Shown piece by piece: positions 30,953 through 39,890 of a stretch of 64,000 nt of DNA (positions within the stretch are counted from its first letter, which is position 1; each line of letters begins with the position of its first letter). The position numbers and the translations under genes are program-made. The notes beneath the pieces were generated by a model that did no database searches, was not told the DNA's origin, and saw only the letters and a program-made list of their open reading frames with translations. This stretch comes from Sulfurimonas sp. GTDB taxonomy: Bacteria; Campylobacterota; Campylobacteria; Campylobacterales; Sulfurimonadaceae. The stretch is taken from positions 1 to 64,000 of the forward strand of contig NZ_JABIOQ010000071.1 in assembly GCF_018698455.1 (NCBI RefSeq). The letters are read 5' to 3'.

Positions 30953-31927
30953 TTAAAAGTCTAATGGACTTATTAATTTTGCTTTATTCATTTCAGAAAC
31001 TACGTGTGTGTAAATCATAGTTGTTTCAACGGATTTATGCCCTAATAATTCTTGTATGCTTCTTAGGTCTATTCCTACTTGAAGAAGATGAGTAGCATAC
31101 GAATGTCTAAATATATGTGATGTTACTCTTTTATTTAAGTTGGCTTTTTGCGCAGCTATTTTTATGTTTCTTCCTAATGTTTGAGGGTGTATATGATGTC
31201 GTCGTTTTACATTACTTCTAGGGTCTTTTGATATATTATTCATCGGAAAGAGATATTGCCATTTAGTTTCAGATTTTGCTTTTGGATATTTTTTTTCATA
31301 AGCAAATGGCATATAAACAGTTCCAAAACCATCACTCATATCTTTTTGGTGCATTTCTTCTATTTTTTTCACTTGAACCTGCAGTTCATCTTTTAATTTC
31401 AAAGGTAATGGCACAGTTCTGTCTTTTAAAGACTTACTATCCCATACATATAATTTATCAAAACCAAAATCCATATCTTTAACCCTAATGTTAAGTACTT
31501 CATTCATTCTAAGTCCACAACCGTACATTAAAGTTACGACTAGCTTATATATACCTGTTAAATTTTGTAATACTTTTTGTACTTCTTCTGTTGTTAATAC
31601 AACAGGTATATGTTTTCTTTCCTGTGCTCGCAGGGCTTGGATATTCCACTCACTCATGTCAATCCCCAATACTTCTTTATATAAAAACAGTATGGCATTA
31701 AATGCTTGATTTTGTGTTGTAGGTGCAACTTTCTCTTTTGTTGCTAAAGAAGTAAGAAACGCTTCAATCTCACTTTTTCCCATTTCAATTGGATGTTTTT
31801 TATTATGAAAAATAATATAGTGCTTTACCCAAAACACATAAGTTTTTTCGGTTGATATACTGTAATGTTTAAAACGAATTTTGTCACGAACTAAATCAAG
31901 TAATTTCTTTTTATGAGTCATAATCAC
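30953..31927 (-). CDS. intI: Integron integrase (tyrosine recombinase)
   Basis: [37 protein letters not shown] plus IntI-type insert [44 protein letters not shown]. Confidence 0.96.
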   Translation of the reverse strand: MIMTHKKKLLDLVRDKIRFKHYSISTEKTYVFWVKHYIIFHNKKHPIEMGKSEIEAFLTSLATKEKVAPTTQNQAFNAILFLYKEVLGIDMSEWNIQALRAQERKHIPVVLTTEEVQKVLQNLTGIYKLVVTLMYGCGLRMNEVLNIRVKDMDFGFDKLYVWDSKSLKDRTVPLPLKLKDELQVQVKKIEEMHQKDMSDGFGTVYMPFAYEKKYPKAKSETKWQYLFPMNNISKDPRSNVKRRHHIHPQTLGRNIKIAAQKANLNKRVTSHIFRHSYATHLLQVGIDLRSIQELLGHKSVETTMIYTHVVSEMNKAKLISPLDF

Positions 31928-31941
31928 ATCTCCTTTTTAAG

Positions 31942-31994
31942 GAACAAAGTGTGTTTTTATTAAGATTATGGATAAATAAATGTACACTTTGTTC
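31942..31994. promoter_or_regulatory. Inverted repeat in the intI 5' region
   Basis: GAACAAAGTGT (31942-31952) / ACACTTTGTTC (31984-31994). Confidence 0.55.
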
Positions 31995-32129
31995 AAATAT
32001 CGCTCTATAAAAGCCTAAAATCACATTTTATTTTTAAGAATAATAGCTATTTATTTAAAAAATACTCAAAAAAATGACAAAACGCAATAAAAGTGAGAAT
32101 TAAGTAACATTTTCAGTGTTCATTTATTC

Positions 32130-32158
32130 TTTTCAGACAGATCTAAGTGTGCTATAAT
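32130..32158 (+). promoter_or_regulatory. Candidate cassette promoter (Pc)
   Basis: TTTTCA-17 bp-TATAAT pointing into cassette 1. Confidence 0.65.
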
Positions 32159-32190
32159 GTTCGTTGAATAAATAGTTGTATCCGAACAAA
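32159..32190 (+). other. Candidate attI core / cassette insertion point
   Basis: TGTTCGTTGAATAAATAGTTGTATCCGAACA; GTTGAAT (32164) and GTTGTAT (32176), the latter matching the R' boxes of attC1 and attC5. Confidence 0.65.
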
Positions 32191-32214
32191 TACATTTTAA
32201 AATAAGAGAGATTT

Positions 32215-33102
32215 ATGTCAAATATAAAATTAATTTCAACTTCAGCATTAGCTAAAAAGATAGGCATTCCCAAAAATAAACTTGATGAGATGTTATTAGC
32301 TGTCAAATATATTTCAAAAGAAGAAAAAGGCTTTAGTTTAACTACACTTGGCATTGAAAAAAGTGGCTGTATGAAAAGTCATCCGAAATATGGAGACTTT
32401 ATCGCATGGGATGAAAATATCGAGATACCAAATAAACTGATAAGCCAAGGTAAAGAATTTTATTCATCAACAAAAATCGCTGCAAAATATGATTTATCCG
32501 CAAGAAAAATCAATATGGTTTTATCGGAAATCGGCTTTATTGAAAAATATCTTAAAGGCTGGACAATCACTATTTTAGGAACAAAAAATGGTGGTATTCA
32601 AAAAGAAAATGCAAAAAATGGAATACCTTATGTTGAATGGAACGAATCTATTTTTATAAGTTCAGCATTTTCATCAATACTTAAAGAAGTAAAAGGTGAA
32701 GCTGGAGAAAGTACACAAATAGAAATTGCAAACACTAAGAGTTCAAATTTTAGAGAAAAATTTCCTGCTAAACATAGAGCGACTGATGGTCATATGGTTA
32801 GAAGCAAAGCTGAAATGCTTATTGACAACTGGCTATATATGGCAGAGATAGTTCATGCTTATGAAAGAAAACTCCCAATTGAAGAAGAAGTTTATTGTGA
32901 TTTTTATATTCCTACGGGAAAAGTATATATTGAATTTTGGGGATTGGAAAATGACCCTAAATATGCTAAAAGAAAAGAAATTAAAAAAGAGATATACAAA
33001 AAATATGACTTTAAACTAATAGAACTTACTGATGAAGAGGTCTTTAACCTTGATGATATTCTTCCAAGATTATTATTAAAGTATGGAGTACAAACTTACT
33101 AG
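32215..33102 (+). CDS. Cassette 1: two wHTH-like repeats plus C-terminal PD-(D/E)XK/Vsr-like nuclease domain
   Basis: Repeats TTLGIEKSGCMKSHPKYGDFIAWDENI and TILGTKNGGIQKENAKNGIPYVEWNESI; RSKAEMLIDNWLY...YCDFYIPTGKVYIEFWG. Confidence 0.7.
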   Translation: MSNIKLISTSALAKKIGIPKNKLDEMLLAVKYISKEEKGFSLTTLGIEKSGCMKSHPKYGDFIAWDENIEIPNKLISQGKEFYSSTKIAAKYDLSARKINMVLSEIGFIEKYLKGWTITILGTKNGGIQKENAKNGIPYVEWNESIFISSAFSSILKEVKGEAGESTQIEIANTKSSNFREKFPAKHRATDGHMVRSKAEMLIDNWLYMAEIVHAYERKLPIEEEVYCDFYIPTGKVYIEFWGLENDPKYAKRKEIKKEIYKKYDFKLIELTDEEVFNLDDILPRLLLKYGVQTY

Positions 33103-33103
33103 A

Positions 33104-33173
33104 AGACACAACAAAGCATAGTAGCCAATAAGTAGCCTAGCGGCGACTTATTGGCTATATTCGACCGTTGTAT
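33104..33173 (+). other. attC1
   Basis: AGCCAATAAGT...ACTTATTGGCT; R'' acacAAC, R' GTTGTAT. Confidence 0.92.
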
Positions 33174-33291
33174 CCAAGTTGCCAACATATTTGGAAATTT
33201 GGATATGCCTATTTAAAACTAAGTAGGTAAATTTAAATAAACAATATACTTGGTTTAGTGCCAAATATGATTTTGAATTAGGATTAAAATA

Positions 33292-33660
33292 ATGAATAGT
33301 GAAGTTATAGAAACAAATAAAAGATATATAAAAAAAAGTATTTATATCATAATAGCTTATGGTATATTTCATATGATTGTAGCACTTAGCTTTTTCAATG
33401 ATAAAGATTTTTCAGGTGCTCCTGCCGGACAACTTGTTATTTGGGGATTAATTATAGTTTTTTCATATATAACTTATAGATATTTATCTATTATTTCTGG
33501 GGTAGTAGCTTTATTAGTATTATTACTTCAACTTCTTGCAATGATTGGAATTAATGCCAATACTGAGACTATTATAGATTTAATATTGATAGTTATATTA
33601 ACAACAACTTTATATAGAATTTATAAACATAAAAAATATATTTTAAATAGCAATAATTAG
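33292..33660 (+). CDS. Cassette 2: hypothetical membrane protein
   Basis: Several hydrophobic segments. Confidence 0.6.
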   Translation: MNSEVIETNKRYIKKSIYIIIAYGIFHMIVALSFFNDKDFSGAPAGQLVIWGLIIVFSYITYRYLSIISGVVALLVLLLQLLAMIGINANTETIIDLILIVILTTTLYRIYKHKKYILNSNN

Positions 33661-33772
33661 TTAAGCATAGTATAAATATTGCATTTTATAAAAAATATTA
33701 CAATATGCAATACTTTTCCTTTAAATCAAAAAATGATAATACAATTCAGTAAATTTAAATTAAAGGTAAATC

Positions 33773-34120
33773 ATGAAAAAACAAATCATTATTACTGCTA
33801 TTATTAGTAGTATAGCAATGGCACAAACAAATATAAATGTTGGAGGAGATAACTCTTTTAATAGTAACAGTGGTACTATTACTATTAGTCAGTCTGATTT
33901 AATTAAAAATGAGCAAATTGCTATTGATGAAGTACTGGGGAAAGAAATAAAAAAAGCAACATTGCTTATGAGTCTAGTGACTAAAGCAAAAAAAATAAAT
34001 AAGATAAAGACTACAAAGCAAGATAAAAAAAGAAGATGCAAAGATGAAGCATCAGGTATGTTTGCAGTTTTTGGACATGAGGTTAACTTTGGATATAAAA
34101 AATGTGACGAATGGTTTTAG
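33773..34120 (+). CDS. Cassette 2: secreted hypothetical protein
   Basis: Signal-like N-terminus MKKQIIITAIISSIAMAQ. Confidence 0.6.
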   Translation: MKKQIIITAIISSIAMAQTNINVGGDNSFNSNSGTITISQSDLIKNEQIAIDEVLGKEIKKATLLMSLVTKAKKINKIKTTKQDKKRRCKDEASGMFAVFGHEVNFGYKKCDEWF

Positions 34121-34150
34121 TATAAAAATAAGTAACCATTAAAAAGTAAA

Positions 34151-34220
34151 AGATACAACAAAACAGAGTAGCCAATAAGTAGCCTAGCGGCGACTTATTG
34201 GCTATCTTCGACCGTTAGGA
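34151..34220 (+). other. attC2
   Basis: atacAAC...AGCCAATAAGT...ACTTATTGGCT...GTTAGGA; nearly identical to attC1. Confidence 0.93.
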
Positions 34221-34246
34221 AACAAAAAAACATACTAGGAGCATAT

Positions 34247-34597
34247 ATGCTTAAAATAATAATTTCAATATTTATTGTTACATCTTCGATTGCAGCACAA
34301 GAACCTATCTTTATTGGCAGTTTCAAAGGAGGTGTTAGGGATTATTATCCAGATATAAAAATTGGAAAACAATTTTATAGTTCTAATACATTTGGCTTTA
34401 GTAATTCAAAATACAAGGAAATTACAAATGCTGATGTTAAGATAATTAATGGCTTTTCAGTAATTGCAAAAGATAGTTGCCGAGGATATTATGCTTATGC
34501 TATCAGTAATATTTCGAGTTCATATGTACCATTTAAAAATAATTCAACTCTTGTTTATGTATCTGCAAATACAATTTGTATTAGTAAAATAAAATGA
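34247..34597 (+). CDS. Cassette 3: secreted hypothetical protein
   Basis: Signal-like N-terminus MLKIIISIFIVTSSIAAQ; GGAG RBS. Confidence 0.6.
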   Translation: MLKIIISIFIVTSSIAAQEPIFIGSFKGGVRDYYPDIKIGKQFYSSNTFGFSNSKYKEITNADVKIINGFSVIAKDSCRGYYAYAISNISSSYVPFKNNSTLVYVSANTICISKIK

Positions 34598-35094
34598 CAA
34601 CATTAATTGAGAAAAGCAGAGCAAGAGCAACCTTTGAATTAAATTTAACTAATAAAAAAGTTTATATGTCAGTAGATTGCACAAATTTTATGAATGAAAA
34701 AAGATTTGTAGTGGTAATTGAAACAAAAAGCTTTCTCAAACTATGGAAAAATGAACCAAGTCCATTATCAAGAAATTTAAATTTTGGTAATATTGAAAAT
34801 TGGAAAAGAGATAGAAAATATCCAGATGCTGAAGATGGTTTTTCATTTGGAAGAAATAATCCAGTACCATTGGCAAATATAGTATGTTATATAAATGATG
34901 AAAATAACTTACCATATATCGCAATTAGCAATGGGGTTACCAGAACCATATGGTTACTTTCTCATAATGTAAAATATTTTCCAGTTGAATGTAGAAATAA
35001 AGATGAAGCAGAACTGCTTATAAAAGCAGCTGGCTATAAAGATACAGATATATCTACTGTTGAAAAACTTTTAGAATGTAGTAAAACTTCCTAA
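34594..35094 (+). CDS. Cassette 3: hypothetical protein
   Basis: ATGA overlap with preceding ORF. Confidence 0.6.
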   Translation: MTTLIEKSRARATFELNLTNKKVYMSVDCTNFMNEKRFVVVIETKSFLKLWKNEPSPLSRNLNFGNIENWKRDRKYPDAEDGFSFGRNNPVPLANIVCYINDENNLPYIAISNGVTRTIWLLSHNVKYFPVECRNKDEAELLIKAAGYKDTDISTVEKLLECSKTS

Positions 35095-35219
35095 CAAAAC
35101 CTTGGAAGAAAAATAAGTTACCCAGCCGCGTTTATTAGGCTATAATTTTTAAAAGAAAAGAACTACTAAAAAGTTGAGAGATAAAAAGGGGAACTTATTT
35201 TTCAAGTCGCCCGTTATAT
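35089..35219 (+). other. attC3 (long type, ~131 bp)
   Basis: tccTAAC; AAAAATAAGTTACCC...GGGGAACTTATTTTT; GTTATAT. Confidence 0.85.
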
Positions 35220-35298
35220 CTAAGATTGGAATATCACTTCAATTTTAAATATGCCTGTTTATGAGAGTGAATTGGTAAATTAAAACTTAAGGTTGTTT

Positions 35299-35874
35299 AT
35301 GAAAAAGATATTTTTAATTTTTATAGCATTACTAGCTGTAAATTTAAATGCAAGTCAATTTGGTTTAAAAATGGGAATGAGTTTAAAACAAATTGATAAA
35401 AATGCAAAAAAAGTGGGAAATGGTGTTTATTTTATTTCTGTTCCAAAACCACATAGTGCCTTTGATAAGTATGTAGCTAGAATATGCCCGAAAAAAGGTT
35501 TATATTATATTAAAGCAATTGGTAAAGATATATCGACAAACGGTTCTGGTTATTCGCTTCAAACAGCATTCGATAATATGGAAGCAAAACTAACTAAGGC
35601 TTATGGTAAACATAATAAAATTGATTTTCTTTCATCTGGAAGTCTTTGGGATAAATCCCATTATTGGATGATGGGATTACTAAAACAAGACAGATATTTA
35701 ATTGCAAACTGGAATAAAAAAGAAGGTTCTAAATTAAAAGACAATTTATCTTCAGTAGGTTTAGGAGTAAGTGCCCTTAGCCAAGAAAAAGGTTACATAT
35801 CTATAGATTATACTTACTCTAACTCTGAAGAATGTGAGAAAGAATTAGCTGCTATGGAAGATGATGCACTATAA
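35299..35874 (+). CDS. Cassette 4: secreted hypothetical protein
   Basis: Signal peptide MKKIFLIFIALLAVNLNAS. Confidence 0.65.
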   Translation: MKKIFLIFIALLAVNLNASQFGLKMGMSLKQIDKNAKKVGNGVYFISVPKPHSAFDKYVARICPKKGLYYIKAIGKDISTNGSGYSLQTAFDNMEAKLTKAYGKHNKIDFLSSGSLWDKSHYWMMGLLKQDRYLIANWNKKEGSKLKDNLSSVGLGVSALSQEKGYISIDYTYSNSEECEKELAAMEDDAL

Positions 35875-35877
35875 AAG

Positions 35878-36013
35878 ATATAACAAATCGTAGCAACAAA
35901 AATATGTTACCCAAGCCACGTTTAACTTTAAAAACTTTAGAAATTTAGATACCATTGTAAAATTTCAAAAAGTACAAAAAGAGGTAACATATTTTTGTAC
36001 TCACCCGTTATGT
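35878..36013 (+). other. attC4 (long type, ~136 bp)
   Basis: atataAAC-like R''; AAAAATATGTTACC...GGTAACATATTTTT; GTTATGT. Confidence 0.85.
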
Positions 36014-36083
36014 CACATTATATAAACACTAATATAGATTACACTATAAAATAATACAAAACTTAGGAAGCCTCACAAATTTT

Positions 36084-38771
36084 ATGGATGAAAATAAATA
36101 TATATTACTTTTAAATGGAAAAGATAAAACATCTGATGTTCAAAGCATTGATTATCAGTCTACAAAAGTAGCTGTTAAGTTTTTTAATAATAATAAACAG
36201 TTCACATATAATCAATCAAATGTAAAGCTCTTAGACAAGCCTAGTATATTTAATCATAATGATAGTCTCATATATTCTGGAAATCGCTGTTTGTTAAACA
36301 TTGAAAAAGTTTTAGATTTTGGAAGTCATCTTAAAGTTTTTTACATTCAAGGTCAAATATCATCCTATGTAAAGTCTGCACTCACATTTAAAACTGATGT
36401 TTTGGCAAATAAAAACACAAGGCATCTTTTAGCTTACTTGAAAGAGCTTTCAAATCATTTCAAAAATGAGGGCAGCGACTTTCTTTACAACCAGTATAAA
36501 AAAATCGAATCAATTGATGAAGATAGTGTTTTATCAAAATACTTAAAGCCAGATGCCCTTACAAACAAACCTTACGATGCTCATATAATATATCCATTTG
36601 GATTTAATTTAAGTCAAGAAAAGGCCGTTAGAAATGCATTGACACATCAAATAAGTATGATAAAAGGTCCCCCTGGGACTGGAAAAACACAGACCATATT
36701 AAATATTTTAGTAAATTTAGTCATGAGCAATAAAAGTGTGGCTATTGTTTCCAACAACAACACTGCAATGACAAATGTATTTGAAAAATTAGATGCAGAA
36801 GAATTGTCATTTTTTTCAGCAGTTTTAGGAAATAAAGATAATAAAGATATTTTTTTTAATACTCAAAATAAAGAATTCCCTAGCTATAACTGTTTTGATA
36901 CTGACATTGTAAAAAAAGACGCTGAGTCAATTGAAAACAGTATGTCTAGTATAAAAGAAATGCTAAAAAATAAAAATAATCTAGCGAAACTTTCCTTGGA
37001 GTTGGAAGAACTAAAAATTGAGAAAAAATACTTCATGGAGTTCTATGATAAAAGATCATTAAAAATAGAAGGCTTTAAGAAGTTTACTCACTATAAATTA
37101 GACAAAATACTATCTTTATGGACTGAATTAGAAACCTTTCAACGTAATGACAAAAAAATCAATTTGTACTTTAAAATAAAATCAATGTTCAAGTATAAAA
37201 TATTTTCATTTTCATTTTATGACTACCCATTAGATGACATTATAATATTTTTACAATATTGTTTTTACATAAGTAAAGAATCAGAATTAATATTGTCTAT
37301 TCAAAATCTAGAAAAAGTTTTAAGTAAGTTTGACTTTGATGAAGAATTATCTCAACATAGAAAAAAGTCTATGTCAGTATTTAAATTATATCTATCCAAA
37401 AAATATAATATGAAAACTACTCGTAAACAGTTTGTTAATACAGACCTTTGGAAAGAGTTTGGAAGTTTCATTAAAGAATACCCTGTTGTATTTAGTACAA
37501 CACATTCATTACAAAGTTCAACAGGTCCGAATTTTTTATATGACTACTTAATAATTGATGAAGCCTCTCAAGTCGATATTTTGTCGGGTTCGCTAGCATT
37601 GGCTTGCGCAAAAAATGTTGTAATTGTAGGGGATTTAAAACAATTGCCACATATAGTAAAAAGTGAGGATTTAAATTCACTGAATAGTATTTTTAAAAAT
37701 TACAACTTACATTCTGCTTATAATTATCAGCACAGTCTATTACAATCAGCATCTATGATATTTAAAGATGCCCCACAAATATTATTAAAAGAACATTACA
37801 GGTGCAACCCTAAAATTATTGATTTTTGTAACAAAAAATTTTATAACGATGAATTGATAATATTATCTAGGAAGACAACTGAAAATTCACCTCTGTCTTT
37901 ATATTTAACGCCTGCTGGTAATCATGCAAGAGGTACTTATAATCAGAGACAAATAGATGTGATTCAAAATGAAATATTGCCTAAACTTAGAAATAAAGAC
38001 ATTGGCATTATTTCGCCCTTCAGAAAGCAGGTAAACAAATTATCTACTGACATCAATGATAATACTAATATCGAAATTGATACAGTTCATAAGTATCAAG
38101 GTAGAGAGAAAGACATAATAATTATTACAACAGTTGTAAATAAGGAAAATGAATTTGCTGATAATGAAAATTTGCTTAATGTAGCTATATCAAGAGCAAA
38201 AGAAGAACTTTATATAGTTGTGTCAGATAATGAAAAAAACAAAAATATGAAAGATTTGATTAATTATATAAAATATAATAAATTTGATGTGATTGAAAGT
38301 AAAATTTATTCTATTTTTGATCTTCTTTATAAGCATTATTCACCTTATATTGATAAATCGTTAAAGGACTCTAAAAATATTTCTAAATTCAAGTCAGAAA
38401 ATTTAATGAACCATGTGATAGAAAAAGTTTTGTCCGATAAAAACTACTCCCATTTAAATAAAGTATTCAACCTTCCCCTTAATAGATTGATTAAGGAGAC
38501 TTCTCTTTTAACACCTGATGAACGAAAGTTTTCTCAAAATCCATGGTCTCATTTAGACTTTTTAATTTATAATAAAATTAATAAGCAAGCTATTTTAGCT
38601 ATAGAAGTTGACGGAGTGAAATACCATGAAAACAATCCCATCCAATTAAAACGGGATAAATTGAAAGATGAGATTTTAAAAAAGTACAATGTCCCTCTTA
38701 TCAGGTTTTCAACAAATGGAAGTGAAGAAGAAAAAAGACTAAAAAACAAGTTAAAAGAGGTAATAGGTTAG
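36084..38771 (+). CDS. Cassette 5: SF1 (UPF1/DNA2-like) helicase fused to C-terminal PD-(D/E)XK (DUF2726-like) nuclease
   Basis: IKGPPGTGKTQTI, IIDEASQVD, GDLKQLPHI, HYRCNP, VHKYQGREKDIIII, NVAISRAKEELY; C-terminal LDFLIYNKINKQAILAIEVDGVKYHE. Confidence 0.88.
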   Translation: MDENKYILLLNGKDKTSDVQSIDYQSTKVAVKFFNNNKQFTYNQSNVKLLDKPSIFNHNDSLIYSGNRCLLNIEKVLDFGSHLKVFYIQGQISSYVKSALTFKTDVLANKNTRHLLAYLKELSNHFKNEGSDFLYNQYKKIESIDEDSVLSKYLKPDALTNKPYDAHIIYPFGFNLSQEKAVRNALTHQISMIKGPPGTGKTQTILNILVNLVMSNKSVAIVSNNNTAMTNVFEKLDAEELSFFSAVLGNKDNKDIFFNTQNKEFPSYNCFDTDIVKKDAESIENSMSSIKEMLKNKNNLAKLSLELEELKIEKKYFMEFYDKRSLKIEGFKKFTHYKLDKILSLWTELETFQRNDKKINLYFKIKSMFKYKIFSFSFYDYPLDDIIIFLQYCFYISKESELILSIQNLEKVLSKFDFDEELSQHRKKSMSVFKLYLSKKYNMKTTRKQFVNTDLWKEFGSFIKEYPVVFSTTHSLQSSTGPNFLYDYLIIDEASQVDILSGSLALACAKNVVIVGDLKQLPHIVKSEDLNSLNSIFKNYNLHSAYNYQHSLLQSASMIFKDAPQILLKEHYRCNPKIIDFCNKKFYNDELIILSRKTTENSPLSLYLTPAGNHARGTYNQRQIDVIQNEILPKLRNKDIGIISPFRKQVNKLSTDINDNTNIEIDTVHKYQGREKDIIIITTVVNKENEFADNENLLNVAISRAKEELYIVVSDNEKNKNMKDLINYIKYNKFDVIESKIYSIFDLLYKHYSPYIDKSLKDSKNISKFKSENLMNHVIEKVLSDKNYSHLNKVFNLPLNRLIKETSLLTPDERKFSQNPWSHLDFLIYNKINKQAILAIEVDGVKYHENNPIQLKRDKLKDEILKKYNVPLIRFSTNGSEEEKRLKNKLKEVIG

Positions 38772-38810
38772 CCGTTATCATAGAATTAAGTTTAGCTATA
38801 CTGTTTAAAG

Positions 38811-38868
38811 ACATAACAACTACTAGCAACGAACGCAAAGAGAGCGTCGCTGAAGATAAACGTTGTAT
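38811..38868 (+). other. attC5 (short, imperfect)
   Basis: acatAAC...GTTGTAT with imperfect core ACGC/GCGT; followed by the shared leader. Confidence 0.65.
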
Positions 38869-38947
38869 CTAAGTTTTAAAGATTTCTAAAATTTAAATAT
38901 GCCTATTTTATGAAGATAAGATTGGTAAATTATTTTAAGGTGTTTTT

Positions 38948-39406
38948 ATGAACGAAGGAAGTACAAAGGTTTCTATGTGGAATCCAGGGGCTATAGCGAA
39001 TTGGAGTATATTATTTTCTCCAATTTTTGGTGGATGGTTAATGTCAAGCAATTGGAAAGAGATTGGCGATGAGAAAAAAGCAAAAAGTTCTATGCTTTGG
39101 GTATATGCTGGAATAATACTTATTGTTATTACATTAATTCTCAACTTTTTTGTTCTTCCTGAAGGGAAAAGTTCTAATGGACTATTTTTACTATATTTTT
39201 TAGCTTGGAGATTTACAAGTGCAAAAAGTCAATTAAAACATGTAAAAAACAATCTTCCTGATGGGTATACAAAAAAAGGATTTATAAAGCCTATCTCAAT
39301 CGCTATTTCAGTTCTTTTTGTTTATGTTGCTCTTGTTGTTGGTATAGCAACTGCTTTTTCTGCTTCTGTTCCAGAGACACAGCAAATAGATACTGATTAT
39401 AATTAG
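38948..39406 (+). CDS. Cassette 6: hypothetical membrane protein
   Basis: Hydrophobic segments, AAGG RBS. Confidence 0.6.
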   Translation: MNEGSTKVSMWNPGAIANWSILFSPIFGGWLMSSNWKEIGDEKKAKSSMLWVYAGIILIVITLILNFFVLPEGKSSNGLFLLYFLAWRFTSAKSQLKHVKNNLPDGYTKKGFIKPISIAISVLFVYVALVVGIATAFSASVPETQQIDTDYN

Positions 39407-39426
39407 TTAATAAAAGGATTAATGAA

Positions 39427-39870
39427 ATGAAAAAGATATTTACATTTATAGGTGCTATTTTTCTACTATCAGGTTGTTCGGAATCAGCTCCTTCTTGTTC
39501 TGATTCCGAAGTTAAACAACTTGCCATAGAAATAGTACAAGGTGAAGTTATAAAATCATATGTTAATAATCCAATGAAATATGTTTATAATGAAAATTTT
39601 CAAAAATTTAGTAAAGAATTAGAAGCGAATAAAGACCTTGATGGTATGAATAAAGTGAAACAAACAATGGAGTTTGTTACTAAGCTTGCAGAAGAAATGG
39701 TTGAAGATTTAGAATTGTCTTCTGTTAGAACAAGTAATGTTGATGATACATTACTAAAGTCTGAATGCGAGGGTTCTTTTAGTCTTCCTAATTCAGAATC
39801 TTTTTCTATAGAATATGACGCTCAAACAACTGATAACGGAGATTTATACGTTAATGTTTATGGTCTATAA
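39427..39870 (+). CDS. Cassette 6: hypothetical lipoprotein
   Basis: MKKIFTFIGAIFLLSGCSES lipobox. Confidence 0.65.
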   Translation: MKKIFTFIGAIFLLSGCSESAPSCSDSEVKQLAIEIVQGEVIKSYVNNPMKYVYNENFQKFSKELEANKDLDGMNKVKQTMEFVTKLAEEMVEDLELSSVRTSNVDDTLLKSECEGSFSLPNSESFSIEYDAQTTDNGDLYVNVYGL

Positions 39871-39890
39871 AATTAAAAGAAGGGAAAATA

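Noticed and set aside
30953-31927. Integrase as evidence of a prophage or ICE
   Set aside because: It carries the integron-specific insert, and there are no phage structural, relaxase or conjugation genes or flanking tRNA; cassette architecture is explanatory.
38765-38785. GTTATCAT at the helicase stop as an R' box of an extra attC
   Set aside because: No matching R'' or stem arm upstream; it overlaps the coding end. attC5 at 38811-38868 is the better site.
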